Source: Amycolatopsis balhimycina FH 1894 (lineage in GTDB: Bacteria > Actinomycetota > Actinomycetes > Mycobacteriales > Pseudonocardiaceae). From it: 64,000 nt of DNA. Made by a program: the position numbers and the translations under genes. Each line of letters opens with the position of its first letter. Position 1 is the first letter of the stretch. Below the pieces are notes generated by a model. The model was not told the DNA's origin. It worked only from the letters and a program-made list of their open reading frames with translations, and did no database searches. Below are positions 36,778 to 48,007 of the stretch, piece by piece. Where the stretch lies: contig NZ_KB913037.1 in the NCBI RefSeq assembly GCF_000384295.1, forward strand, positions 536,762 through 600,761. Direction: 5' to 3'.

Positions 36778-38881
36778 CGCGGGCGTAGTTGGCGCCGTAG
36801 ACGAGGCTGCCGCCCTTCTTGCTCTTGCCCGCCTTGCGCAGCCGCATGCTCATCGGCAGCTCGGTGACCCGGGCGCCGCGCGCGGTCACGCCGAGCAGCA
36901 GCTCCGACGACTGGTACTGCGGCTCGTTGAGCGGCACCGAACACGCCAGCTCCGCCCGCATCGCGCGGAAGCCGAACGACGTGTCGGTGATCCGCCGCGC
37001 GGTCAGCACCGACGCGAGCGCCGCGAACACCCGCACCCCGAGCCACCGGACTCGGCTGTCGGCTTCCTCGTGCCCGAGCCGCCGGGACCCGGTGACGAAG
37101 TCGGCGGTGCCGTCGGCGACCGGGCGGACCAGAGCCTCGAGTTCGCTGTTGTCGTACTGGCCGTCGGCGTCGGTCGTGACGACGTACTCGGCGCCGGCCC
37201 TGGCCGCGAGGTGGTAGCCCAGCCGCAGCGCGGCGCCCTGGCCGCGGTTGCGCGGGGCGACGCAGACGTACGCGCCGTGGTCTTCGGCGATCGCGGCCGT
37301 GTCGTCGGTGCCGCCGTCGACCACCACCAGCACGTCGACCGGCATGCCGAGGCACTGGTCGGGCATCTTTTCCAGGACTTCGCCGATGCCGTCGGCCTCG
37401 TTGTAGGCGGCGATGACGACCGTCAGCGGAGCGAGCGTCAGGTCGGGGTGGCGGCCACGGAAGTCGTCGAGCGCACCCTGGTCGACGTCGTCGGGGAAGG
37501 CGGCGAGGCGTTTCCGGCCGGCCGACGTCAGCGTCGTGAGGCCGAGCGCGCCGGCCACCGGCAGCAGCACCAGCGCCGGGATCTGGTAGCGCCAGGAGAA
37601 CTGGAACACGGCGGACGCGAAGAGCAGCAGGAGCCCGCTTGACGCCGCGAGCAGTGCGCCCGCCTGCGCCCGGTCCAGGGGCTTCTTGCGGCGGAACACC
37701 GTCAGCAGCCCGAGCAGCGCGCCGATGCCGAGCGCCGCTCCCGGGACGTACCCGCCGTCGAGCTGGTAGTCGCGGAGGACCTTCGCCAGTGGCTGGTCGA
37801 CGCCCGCGGTGACGCCGTCGTTCTGCAGCGTGACCAGGTCGATCAGCGGCCGGTCGGCCCACTGCGGGTACGTGAGCTGGAACTGCCAGCGGTCGAGGGG
37901 GACGTCGGCCGGGTCCTGCTCGCGTGTCCAGGCGAAGCTCTTGGAGAAGTCGTTCAGGATCGCTTCGGCGACGTCGCCGGGCTGGGCCTTCAGGACGTCG
38001 ATCGCGAACTCGTGCGCCAGGGCCGCCTTGTCCGCGCCCGGGGGCAGCGGGCCCGGCCAGTTCGGGTCGAGGTCGGCGTGCGTGTAGTTGTCCACCAGGC
38101 GCGTCTCGCGCGGCTCGGCCGGGCAGAAGACCATCAGGGCCGGGTCGAGGTGGAGGTTCGCGCAGTCGGCGACCGCGGCCGTCCGGCCGTAGAGCATGTT
38201 CCCGGACGGCCCGGACAGCCCCCACTTGCCGGTCTCCGAGTGCACCCGCGCCGAGTAGGGCACCAGCACGACGAGCAGGCCCACCAGGCCGACGCCGGCC
38301 CGGCGCCAGCCCGCCCAGTGTCGCCACGCTCCCCCGGCGGTGACCAGGAAGACCAGCAGCGGGAGGGCGAGCGAGATCCCGATCAGCCGCGTCAGCACGC
38401 CGAAGCCGAGCAGCAGGCCGGCGGCTCCGGCACGCTTCCAGCCCGGGGTGCCCCAGCCGAGCAGCAGCCAGAGGAGCCCGAGCAGCACCGCCTCGAACGT
38501 CACCTCGGACATGATGTTCTGCTCGATCTGCAGCTGGTACGCGTCGAGCAGCACCGGCGCGGCGGCGAGCGCGCCTACCCACGGACGGCCGCCGAGGCGC
38601 AGGACCAGGCCGTAGACGCCGATCGCGATGAGCAGGCCGCCGGCGTGCTGCACCGCCGCCACCCAGGCCAGCCCGCCGACGGCCAGCAGCGGCCGCAGCA
38701 CCAGGTCGTAGCCGATCGGGTCGAGCTGGTCGGCGCGCAGGGCGTGCAGGTTGTCGATGTAGCGGAACGAATCGATGAACAGCAGCGCGGGCCGGTAGGC
38801 CAGCCAGGTCAGCACCCGGAGGACGATCGCCGGGACGAGAAGCAGGAGGAGCGGCCAGTGGCGCCGGACGAACCGCTTCAC
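36707..38881 (-). CDS. Fusion of a GT-C membrane glycosyltransferase and a GT2 polyprenyl-phosphate glycosyltransferase
   Basis: A 724-residue protein with two domains. Residues 1-460 form a many-helix GT-C-type glycosyltransferase (start KRFVRRHWPLLLLLVPAIV; an outer loop DPIGYD; FSWRYQIPAL). From about residue 486 comes a GT2 domain of the dolichol-phosphate mannose synthase type (VVIAAYNEADGIGEVLEK, the VVVDGGTDDT loop, DADG near 572, TDTSFGFRAM). One half could make a polyprenyl-phosphate sugar and the other use it. The GTG overlaps the epimerase stop (GTGA), so the two genes are coupled. Confidence 0.8.
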   Translation of the reverse strand: MKRFVRRHWPLLLLLVPAIVLRVLTWLAYRPALLFIDSFRYIDNLHALRADQLDPIGYDLVLRPLLAVGGLAWVAAVQHAGGLLIAIGVYGLVLRLGGRPWVGALAAAPVLLDAYQLQIEQNIMSEVTFEAVLLGLLWLLLGWGTPGWKRAGAAGLLLGFGVLTRLIGISLALPLLVFLVTAGGAWRHWAGWRRAGVGLVGLLVVLVPYSARVHSETGKWGLSGPSGNMLYGRTAAVADCANLHLDPALMVFCPAEPRETRLVDNYTHADLDPNWPGPLPPGADKAALAHEFAIDVLKAQPGDVAEAILNDFSKSFAWTREQDPADVPLDRWQFQLTYPQWADRPLIDLVTLQNDGVTAGVDQPLAKVLRDYQLDGGYVPGAALGIGALLGLLTVFRRKKPLDRAQAGALLAASSGLLLLFASAVFQFSWRYQIPALVLLPVAGALGLTTLTSAGRKRLAAFPDDVDQGALDDFRGRHPDLTLAPLTVVIAAYNEADGIGEVLEKMPDQCLGMPVDVLVVVDGGTDDTAAIAEDHGAYVCVAPRNRGQGAALRLGYHLAARAGAEYVVTTDADGQYDNSELEALVRPVADGTADFVTGSRRLGHEEADSRVRWLGVRVFAALASVLTARRITDTSFGFRAMRAELACSVPLNEPQYQSSELLLGVTARGARVTELPMSMRLRKAGKSKKGGSLVYGANYARVMTGTWWRGYVLRRGRTRPGRAG

Positions 38882-39813
38882 GGGGTCGGGAGGCCGGAGA
38901 AGTACTTCCACGCCGTCGCCAGGCCGTCGGTCAGCGAGACCTCCGGCCGGTAGCCGATCGTCCCGGCACTCGCCGAGACGTCGACGACGACCGCGGGCAT
39001 CTCCCCGGCCGGGGCTTCGACGTGCTCGACCGGCAGCTCCGCACCGGTCACCTCGCGCACGGCCTCGACCATCTCGAGCACGGACACCGAGCGCCCGGCG
39101 CCGACGATCGCGCGGCCGGAGTAGCCGCTGTCGAGGGCCAGCAGGACCGCGTGGACGACGTCGTCGACGTGCACGAGGTCGCGGCGCTGCCGGCCGTCGC
39201 CGTAGACCTTGACACCGGTGCCGGTCAGCGCGGCCCGCATCATCCGCGGCACGAAACTGTCCTTGTGGGACATTCCCGGACCGTAGACGTTGGTGAACCG
39301 CAACGCACACGTCGTCATGCCGTACGCCCCGGCGTAGCCCGACAGCAGCATTTCGCACGCCGCCTTGGTGGCGCCGTACGGCGTCAGCGGGCGCAGCGGC
39401 AGGTCCGGGGTGATGGTCGTCGTGCCGACGTTGCCGATCACCGCGTTGGTCGAGGCGAACACGAACTTCGGCACGTCGTGCCGGCGGGCGAGTTCGAGCA
39501 GTTCTTGTGTGACGAGGACGTTGTCGGCGAAGGTGTCTTCGGGCAGCTCGACCGACTTCAGCACCGACGTCAGCGCGGCGAGGTGCACGATGCCCGCGGT
39601 TTCGCGGGTCACGGCCTGCTCGCGGACGGCCGCCTCACGAAGGTCGCCGGTTACCACGCGAACGCCGTCGAGCTCTTCGGGGAAGCGGACCCGGTCGACG
39701 ACAGTGACCGGGACGCCCCGGTCGCGGAGGGCGCGCACGACGGCCCGGCCGATGAAGCCGCTGCCGCCGGTCACGACCACGGACATCCGATCAGGACCGT
39801 GCCCATTCGCCAT
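38878..39813 (-). CDS. NAD-dependent sugar-nucleotide epimerase/dehydratase
   Basis: A 311-residue GalE-like protein: NAD loop VVVTGGSGFIGRAVV, HLAALTSV, FASTNAVIGNVG (Ser/Thr catalytic region), YGATK for the Tyr/Lys pair, then LRFTNVYGPGM. It probably supplies a nucleotide sugar to the coupled glycosyltransferase fusion. The ATG at 39813 gives the standard N-terminus. A long hairpin lies between it and gcvP. Substrate not identifiable by eye. Confidence 0.82.
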   Translation of the reverse strand: MANGHGPDRMSVVVTGGSGFIGRAVVRALRDRGVPVTVVDRVRFPEELDGVRVVTGDLREAAVREQAVTRETAGIVHLAALTSVLKSVELPEDTFADNVLVTQELLELARRHDVPKFVFASTNAVIGNVGTTTITPDLPLRPLTPYGATKAACEMLLSGYAGAYGMTTCALRFTNVYGPGMSHKDSFVPRMMRAALTGTGVKVYGDGRQRRDLVHVDDVVHAVLLALDSGYSGRAIVGAGRSVSVLEMVEAVREVTGAELPVEHVEAPAGEMPAVVVDVSASAGTIGYRPEVSLTDGLATAWKYFSGLPTP

Positions 39814-39850
39814 GGCCGTCAACCTACCTCCCGTTCCTATGCGACTGTTC

Positions 39851-39893
39851 GTGAAGGCCACCTTCAGGAACTTGTACTTCCTCAAGGTGGCCT

Positions 39894-39897
<4 letters not shown>
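39851..39897. terminator. Long hairpin at the end of gcvP
   Basis: Perfect 14-bp arms GTGAAGGCCACCTT and AAGGTGGCCTTCAC enclose a 19-base loop that itself has AGGAA/TTCCT. The hairpin overlaps the gcvP stop codon (39894-39896), so translation ends within it. There is no T tract. It may be a transcription terminator or mRNA stabiliser, or a copy of a dispersed repeat. Confidence 0.6.
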
Positions 39898-42779
<2,882 letters not shown>

Positions 42780-42832
42780 GATGGCCTCCTGGGGACAGCG
42801 GTGCCGGACCGGGACGGCGATGTCCTGGTCCT

Positions 42833-43048
42833 CCCCACTCTGTCCGTACCTCCTTATGGAGGCGCCTGAGAGTTTCGCCCGCAGGTTGAGCCGGGCTTGC
42901 ACCGTCGGCGGGGCCGTCAGGTGGTGACCTGACGACCCGCTTTCCAGAGGCGTCTCGTCCGCGCGGTCCAGGGTGCCTGAGAGGTTCCGGGGAGGACTTG
43001 CTCCTTCGGCGCCGAGCTCACTATGAGGCTCGGTCTCTCCCGCGCGGA
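42833..43048 (-). ncRNA. Tandem glycine riboswitch (gcvT motif, two aptamers)
   Basis: On the minus strand, aptamer 1 (about 43048-42958) has closing arms TCCGCGC/GCGCGGA, GGGAGAG, then GCCGAAGGAGCAA and CCTCTCAGGCA. Aptamer 2 (about 42957-42833) has CCGACGGTGCAAG, GAAACTCTCAGG and CGGACAGAG. These are hallmark glycine-aptamer sequences in the standard tandem order. Aptamer 2 has an extra stable stem (GTCAGGT/ACCTGAC). It ends about 54 bases before the gcvP start. Glycine binding is expected to switch gcvP on. Confidence 0.93.
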
Positions 43049-43094
43049 TTCGTCGACCGCAGGGAAAACCTTACCCCGTCTGCCGTAGCGGTGA

Positions 43095-43673
43095 TCAACC
43101 GGTCTTGCGGGCGTTGCGGCGCTGGGTGAGTTCGTCCGGTTCGTGCGTCTCGACGATGCCGCCGTCGGCGCGTTCGGCTTGGAACTCGTGGATGGTTCCG
43201 CTGATTTCCTGCATCGCCCCGCTGACCGCGATGCCGAAGACGCCCTGTCCGCCCTGGAGCAGGTCGACGATCTCCTCCGGCGAGGTGCACTCGTAGACGG
43301 TGGTGCCGTCGGAGAAGAGCGTCACGCGCGCGAGGTCGCGGACGCCGCGGAGGCGCAGGTGGTCGACGGCGACCCGGATGTTCTGGAGGGAGACCCCGGT
43401 GTCGAGCAGCCGCTTGACCACCTTGAGCACCAGGATGTCCTTGAACGAGTACAGCCGCTGCGAGCCGGAGCCGTGCGCGGTGCGGATGCTGGGCGCGACC
43501 AGCTTCGTCCGGGCCCAGTAGTCGAGCTGACGGTAGGTGATCCCGGCGATCTGGCACGCGGCCGGGCCGCGGTAGCCCACCAGCTCGTCGGGCAGCGAGT
43601 CGTCGGGGAACAGTTCTCCCTGCTCACCAGTCGCGACCTCGACAGGCTGCTTCTCGGAACCAGCCTCGACCAC
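43095..43673 (-). CDS. MerR family regulator, Rv1830-type
   Basis: A 192-residue MerR-like protein with GYRGPAACQIAGITYRQLDY as the DNA-binding start, then SQRLYSFKDILVLKVVKRLL and a C-terminal acidic tail. It matches the regulator that sits between the bifunctional nuclease and gcvP in mycobacteria. The GTG at 43673 has GGAGG 5 bases upstream. Here a TetR gene and a trx-MerR pair separate it from the nuclease gene. Targets are not visible. Confidence 0.82.
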   Translation of the reverse strand: MVEAGSEKQPVEVATGEQGELFPDDSLPDELVGYRGPAACQIAGITYRQLDYWARTKLVAPSIRTAHGSGSQRLYSFKDILVLKVVKRLLDTGVSLQNIRVAVDHLRLRGVRDLARVTLFSDGTTVYECTSPEEIVDLLQGGQGVFGIAVSGAMQEISGTIHEFQAERADGGIVETHEPDELTQRRNARKTG

Positions 43674-43925
43674 GCAAGCCTCCCCTCGCCCGACCTGGCG
43701 GCCGGCGAATGACAGCCGGACGGTCCCAGGAGCGGGACCCACCGGAGATCAACCGCCACGATCCGGCCCCAGACCGTGAATCACACCGTGGCGATTTACC
43801 TCCTCCGACGGTAAGCGCCCGGACAGTGCCGGTCAACGCGACGCGCGGCAAGCCTCAACGGTCGGATGAGCCTTTGAGCCGTTCGCCGTACCCCGATCAC
43901 CGTCCGGCCAAACTCGGTGGACACG

Positions 43926-43964
43926 TTTTACTCAGCCGTGTTAATTTTTACTCATGCGAGTAAA
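43926..43964. promoter_or_regulatory. Operator overlapping the tetR start codon
   Basis: Perfect palindrome TTTACTC-ATGC-GAGTAAA at 43947-43964, with the ATG of the start codon at its centre. TTTTACTCA also occurs upstream at 43926-43934, 20 bases before the second copy. A TTAATTTTT stretch just before the palindrome could be a -10 region, consistent with a leaderless or near-leaderless, self-repressed transcript. Confidence 0.7.
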
Positions 43965-44586
43965 CCCGGACCTCATGGCCGAAATGGGCCTCAGCGTCAC
44001 CGAAGCCGCGCGCCGCGCGCAGATCGTCGGCGCGACCATCGGCGTCCTCGCCGACCTGGGCTACCGGCGCACCACGTTCGCCAAGATCAAGGAGCGCGCC
44101 GGGCTCAGCAGCACCCGGCTGATCTCCTACCACTTCACGAACAAGGCCGGCCTGATGCAGGCCGTGCTGAGCACGGTCGTCGAGACGAAGCACCAGTTCC
44201 TCACCGAACGCACCGGCGGCGAGCTCGACCCCGCCGACCGCCCCGGCTACCTGCGGGCGCACATCGAGACGTCGATCGCGTTCCTGCGCGCGTACCCGGA
44301 ATGCGTCCGGGCCCTGACCGAGCTGGCCGCCAACGCCGACGACGCCGACGGCTGGGTGATGACGAAGGTGCTGGTCGACGACCTGCGCGTGCACGGCCTG
44401 GCCCGCCAGCTCAAGCAAGGCCAGGCCGAGGGCGTGTTCGGCGAGTTCACGCCCGAGGTGATGGCGATGTCCATCGCCCAGGCCGTCGACGGCGTCGCCG
44501 CGGCCTACGCGGCCGACCCTTCGTTGGACGTCGAAACGTACGGCCGCGAGATCGCCGAGACCTTCGTCAAGGCGACCGCGCCTTAG
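43954..44586 (+). CDS. TetR family transcriptional regulator
   Basis: A 210-residue TetR protein. The HTH is LADLGYRRTTFAKIKERAG with LSSTRLISYHF. The all-helical C-terminal domain is not classifiable. The ATG at 43954 is the first possible start and sits in the palindrome; an ATG at 43975 is an alternative that would leave the palindrome in the leader. It is convergent with trx, and their stops overlap by 4 bases. It interrupts the conserved BFN-MerR-gcvP order. Confidence 0.85.
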   Translation: MRVNPDLMAEMGLSVTEAARRAQIVGATIGVLADLGYRRTTFAKIKERAGLSSTRLISYHFTNKAGLMQAVLSTVVETKHQFLTERTGGELDPADRPGYLRAHIETSIAFLRAYPECVRALTELAANADDADGWVMTKVLVDDLRVHGLARQLKQGQAEGVFGEFTPEVMAMSIAQAVDGVAAAYAADPSLDVETYGREIAETFVKATAP

Positions 44587-44912
44587 CGGGCTTGGTCGAG
44601 GCGTTCCTCGATGCGGGCCTTCGGGAACGCGCCGACGATCGTCGTCACGGGCTCGCCGTTCCGGAAGAGGATCATCGTCGGCAGGGACATGACCTGGTAC
44701 GCCCGGGTCGTCTCCGGGTTCTCGTCGGCGTTGATCTTCCGGACGGACAGGGCGCCGGCGCGCTCGACGGCCAGCTGCGCCAGCACCGGGCCGACCATCC
44801 GGCAGGGCCCGCACCAGGTGGCCCAGAACTCGACCAGCACGGGCAGGTCGCTGCCGAGGACCTCGGCGGCGAACGTCGCATCGGTGACTTCGGAAACGGC
44901 GACAGCGGTCAT
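44583..44912 (-). CDS. Thioredoxin
   Basis: A 109-residue thioredoxin with the WCGPCRM active site near residue 33 and cis-Pro in SLPTMILF. It reduces protein disulfides in the cytoplasm. GAAGGAG lies upstream of the ATG at 44912. It follows a MerR gene by 11 bases on the same strand, suggesting a small redox operon controlled by that regulator. Confidence 0.93.
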   Translation of the reverse strand: MTAVAVSEVTDATFAAEVLGSDLPVLVEFWATWCGPCRMVGPVLAQLAVERAGALSVRKINADENPETTRAYQVMSLPTMILFRNGEPVTTIVGAFPKARIEERLDQAR

Positions 44913-44923
44913 GGCGGGCTCCT

Positions 44924-45319
44924 TCACGGGCGCGGGGATTCGGGCACGACACACGGATCGGGCGCCTGCCGGGTGAGGGCGCCGGCGAGCTTCGCGGCCA
45001 GTTCCGCGCGAATGCCGCCGAGCCGCGCGAGGAGCGCGTCCGCTTCTTCCAGCTTGCGGCGGTACACCTCGATCGAGCTCGCGCACGAGTCGCCGGTTTC
45101 GTGGCCGCTGCGCAGGCAGTCGACGAAGGGCCGGGTCTCGTCGAGGGACAGGCCGATCGTCTGCAGTGTCTGGATCTCTTTGACCAGGTGCAGGTCGTCC
45201 TCGTCGTACTCGCGGTAGCCGTTCGCCGAGCGACGGGCCGCCAGCAGGCCCTGGGCCTCGTAAAACCGCAGCGCACGGGTGGTGACACCCGTGCGCTGCG
45301 CAAGCTCTCCGATCCGCAT
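44924..45319 (-). CDS. MerR family regulator, probably redox-linked
   Basis: A 131-residue MerR regulator: MRIGELAQRTGVTTRALRFY is the DNA-binding head, followed by the long dimerisation helix. Cysteines occur at FVDCLRSG, GDSCASS and DPCVVPES. They do not form the SoxR cluster pattern but could sense metal or oxidants. It is co-directional with thioredoxin 11 bases downstream. The promoter region has TTGACG/CGTCAA dyad symmetry, fitting MerR-type control. Confidence 0.85.
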   Translation of the reverse strand: MRIGELAQRTGVTTRALRFYEAQGLLAARRSANGYREYDEDDLHLVKEIQTLQTIGLSLDETRPFVDCLRSGHETGDSCASSIEVYRRKLEEADALLARLGGIRAELAAKLAGALTRQAPDPCVVPESPRP

Positions 45320-45336
45320 GTCCCCGACGCTAGACG

Positions 45337-45352
45337 TTGACGTCCGCGTCAA
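45337..45352. promoter_or_regulatory. MerR-type dyad in the merR-trx promoter
   Basis: TTGACG-TCCG-CGTCAA, perfect 6-bp arms with a 4-base spacer, lies 18 bases before the merR start and covers the likely -35 element (TTGACG on the minus strand). Confidence 0.5.
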
Positions 45353-45391
45353 GGCAAGTAACGGGACTCGCCGCGTGAGAATTTCGGGGGT

Positions 45392-45436
45392 CCGGGGGAC
45401 TGCCCCCGGGCGGGGTCTGGGGGCTGCGCCCCCAGA
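45392..45436. repeat. Two G-tract/C-tract hairpins
   Basis: CCGGGGGACTGCCCCCGG at 45392-45409 and a second hairpin at 45416-45436 (TCTGGGGGC pairing with GCCCCCAGA). They lie between the merR promoter region and the end of the BFN gene. Such twin hairpins are common dispersed elements in actinobacterial genomes, as I recall, and may also insulate transcription. Confidence 0.55.
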
Positions 45437-45493
45437 AGACACACACCTGGCCGCCTGTGGCGAGCGCGTTCCGCGAGCGCGCTCGCCCGCGGA

Positions 45494-45967
45494 TCAGGTG
45501 TCGGCTCCGCGGAAGTCTTCCGGGGAAACCGAGTCGAGGAACTCGCGGAACTTCTCGACCTCGTCCTCCTGCTCGTCCGGGATGATCAGGCCGGCCTCTT
45601 CCAGCACCGCGTCCACGGCGTGGATGGGGACGCCGATCCGCAGGGCCAGCGCGACCGAGTCGCTCGGCCGGGCGGACACCCGGATGTCACCGTCGAAGAC
45701 GAGCTCCGCGAAGAACGTGCCCTCCTTCAGGTCGGTGATGACGACCTGCTCGAGCTCCCGGCCGAGCGCCCCGATGACCTCTTTCAGCAGGTCATGCGTG
45801 AGCGGACGGGCCGGGCGGACTCCCTGCTGCTCCAACGCGATGGCGGTCGCTTCGACCGAGCCGATCCAAATCGGCAGGTACCGTTCACCCTCGGTCTCCC
45901 GCAGCAACAAGATCGGCTGATTCGCGGGCAGCTCGACCCGCACACCGACGACGCGCATTTCGCTCAT
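45494..45967 (-). CDS. Bifunctional nuclease (BFN) family protein
   Basis: A 157-residue protein starting at the ATG at 45967 (MSEMRVVGVRVELP). It has the BFN/DUF151 pattern: PILLLRETEGERYLPIWIG, RPLTHDLL, and RPSDSVALALR near the end. It is the Rv1829 counterpart, in the conserved ftsR-BFN-MerR order. The acidic C-terminal tail is typical. The biological role in actinobacteria is not established. Confidence 0.87.
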   Translation of the reverse strand: MSEMRVVGVRVELPANQPILLLRETEGERYLPIWIGSVEATAIALEQQGVRPARPLTHDLLKEVIGALGRELEQVVITDLKEGTFFAELVFDGDIRVSARPSDSVALALRIGVPIHAVDAVLEEAGLIIPDEQEDEVEKFREFLDSVSPEDFRGADT

Positions 45968-46183
45968 CGGGCTTCGCCTCCCTCTCGTGCACACGGGCTT
46001 CAGCGCCGAAACGGCTTCGCGCCGCCACTGTCGACGCTACCCGTCATCCGTGCGCTGTGCTCGCTGTCCGGACTCTCTCGGTTCGCCTGCCGCAAACCCG
46101 TGCCTTCACGGTACGGCATGCGGTGCCGAACATTCAGTCATTGACATGGGACCGCAAAGAGGATCTCACTGCCCCGTTACCGG

Positions 46184-46930
46184 TCAACACCCGGAGACGT
46201 CGCGGATTCCGGCCTTGACAAGGAGCGTGTGCAGGGTCACGGACAGTGCCGCGAGCTCCCGCACCACCTCGTCGGCCCGCGACTTGGCCTCCGGGTCACG
46301 ATGCCGGTACACCGGCGTCACGATCTGCTCCAGCAGGCCGACCTCGCGGTCGGCCGCAGCGCGGAAGGCACGCAGGTGTCTCGGCTCGATACCGAATTCG
46401 GTCATCGCCTTCACCGTCCGCGCGACCAGCACCGCGTCCGGGTCGAAGAACCCGGCGGGACCGGACCGGACCAGGCCGTACTGCTGCAGTTCGGCCAGTG
46501 CGGGCGCGTCGATGCCGGCCTGCTCCAGGAGTTCCTCCTGGGTCAGGCGCAGCTCCTTGCCCGCGGTGAAGTCGTCCGCCATCGGCAGGCCGACGTTCTC
46601 CGCCGGCGCGTCGATGGGCACCAGCCGGCGCGGCGGCCGGGGCACGGCCGCGGCGGACCCGTTGCCCGAGTCCGCCGCGTCCAGCTGCTCCTTGATGACC
46701 TTCAACGGAAGGTAGTGGTCCCGCTGGGCGGCCAGGACGAACCTGAGACGCTCCACGTCCGCCGCGGCGAACTGCCGGTACCCCGACGGCGTCCGGCCCG
46801 GCTGGACCAGGCCTTCGGCTTCGAGGAACCGGATCTTGGAGATGGTGACATCGGGGAAGTCCCCGCGCAGCTGCGCCAGGACGGCCCCGATGCTCAACCC
46901 GTCACGTTGTGGCCGTCCGGCCGCCGTCAC
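46184..46930 (-). CDS. ftsR: MerR-like regulator FtsR (Rv1828-type)
   Basis: A 248-residue MerR-like protein: SIGAVLAQLRGDFPDVTISK and IRFLEAEGLVQPGRTPSGYR form the DNA-binding head. A second helical domain (LTQEELLEQAGIDAPALAEL) follows. Its corynebacterial homologue FtsR activates ftsZ, as I recall. The GTG start overlaps the garA stop, so the two are translationally coupled, as expected from the conserved gcvH-garA-ftsR order. Confidence 0.85.
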   Translation of the reverse strand: MTAAGRPQRDGLSIGAVLAQLRGDFPDVTISKIRFLEAEGLVQPGRTPSGYRQFAAADVERLRFVLAAQRDHYLPLKVIKEQLDAADSGNGSAAAVPRPPRRLVPIDAPAENVGLPMADDFTAGKELRLTQEELLEQAGIDAPALAELQQYGLVRSGPAGFFDPDAVLVARTVKAMTEFGIEPRHLRAFRAAADREVGLLEQIVTPVYRHRDPEAKSRADEVVRELAALSVTLHTLLVKAGIRDVSGC

Positions 46931-47397
46931 TGCGCCCCCTGGCCCCCGTGCCCCGGGCCGGTCAGGAAGACCAGGCGGAACTTCCCGATCTGGACCTCGT
47001 CGCCGCCGGCGAGGACGGCCTGGTCGACCGGCTCCCGGTTGACGTAGGTGCCGTTGAGGCTGCCGACGTCGATGACGACGAACTCGCCGCCCTCACGCCG
47101 GAATTCGGCGTGCCGGCGGGAGACCGTGACGTCGTCCAGGAAGATGTCGCTGTCCGGGTGCCGTCCGGCGCTGGTGGTGTCGCGGTCGAGCAGGAACCGC
47201 GAACCCGCGTTCGGGCCGCGCTTCACGACCAGCAGGGCCGAACCCGCCGGCAGGGCGTCGACACCCTGGACCGGGGCCTCCGGGGCCGGGACGGACTCGT
47301 GGCCTTCGGCTTCGGCCAGGAAGTCGGCCCGGAAGACAGAGGTCCGCTCCGGAGACTGCTCCGGGGGAACGCCGCCGGGCCCGTCGTTCGTGCTCAC
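46927..47397 (-). CDS. garA: GarA/OdhI-type FHA protein
   Basis: A 156-residue protein. The N-terminal regulatory tail holds ERTSVFRADFLAE (residues 17-29), followed by an FHA domain with SAGRHPDSDIFLDDVTVSRR and GSLNGTYVN. GarA/OdhI inhibits 2-oxoglutarate dehydrogenase and adjusts glutamate metabolism, relieved by Ser/Thr kinase phosphorylation of the tail. The mycobacterial tail has adjacent Thr21 and Thr22; here the first is Arg18 and only Thr19 is kept. The GTG at 47397 starts the conserved frame. Confidence 0.92.
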   Translation of the reverse strand: MSTNDGPGGVPPEQSPERTSVFRADFLAEAEGHESVPAPEAPVQGVDALPAGSALLVVKRGPNAGSRFLLDRDTTSAGRHPDSDIFLDDVTVSRRHAEFRREGGEFVVIDVGSLNGTYVNREPVDQAVLAGGDEVQIGKFRLVFLTGPGHGGQGAQ

Positions 47398-47522
47398 CTG
47401 AGCTCTCCTCCACACATGCTGTGTTGCCAGTACTCAAGAACGTGTAGCTGCCAACGTACCGTGCCTGATCGATTCTCCGAGCCCCGGCTCCCCGAACCGG
47501 CGCAGTGCGCCTCCGGCGGGGT

Positions 47523-47906
47523 TCAGCCCTTGGTCAGCGCGTCGTACGCTTCGGCCTCCAGCAGGGCTTCGAGCCCCGACGGGTCGTCGAGCCGGATCTC
47601 GATCAGCCAGCCCTCGCCGTACGGGTCGCTGTTGATCAGCTCCGGCGAGTCGGCGACCCCGTCGTTGACCGCGACGACCTCGCCGTCGACCGGCGCGAAC
47701 AGCTCGGAGACGCTCTTGGTCGACTCGACCTCGCCGAAGACGTCGCCCGCGCTCACCTGCCTGCCGACCTCGGGCAGGTCGACGAACACGACGTCCCCGA
47801 GCTGGTCCTGCGCGTACTCGGTGATGCCCACCCGGACGAGCGTCTCCTCGCGGGTGGCGACCCACTCGTGTTCCTCGGTGTAGCGAAGCTCTTCAGGAGC
47901 GGACAC
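47523..47906 (-). CDS. gcvH: Glycine cleavage system H protein
   Basis: A 127-residue lipoyl carrier. The lipoylated Lys is in GEVESTKSVSEL, and LRYTEEHEWV is the family N-terminus. It shuttles the aminomethyl group from GcvP to GcvT. The GTG start has GGGGACC upstream. It lies about 5 kb upstream of gcvP on the same strand in the conserved pgsA-gcvH-garA-ftsR neighbourhood. gcvT is not in the window. Confidence 0.95.
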   Translation of the reverse strand: MSAPEELRYTEEHEWVATREETLVRVGITEYAQDQLGDVVFVDLPEVGRQVSAGDVFGEVESTKSVSELFAPVDGEVVAVNDGVADSPELINSDPYGEGWLIEIRLDDPSGLEALLEAEAYDALTKG

Positions 47907-48007
47907 CAGCGGTCCCCTTTCATGCCCTCACTGGCGAAAACGTGCTGGGCGAAGTCTTACACCCACACGGCGCAGCCGCCCGCCACGACCCGGGGAAAGG
48001 GCCACGT

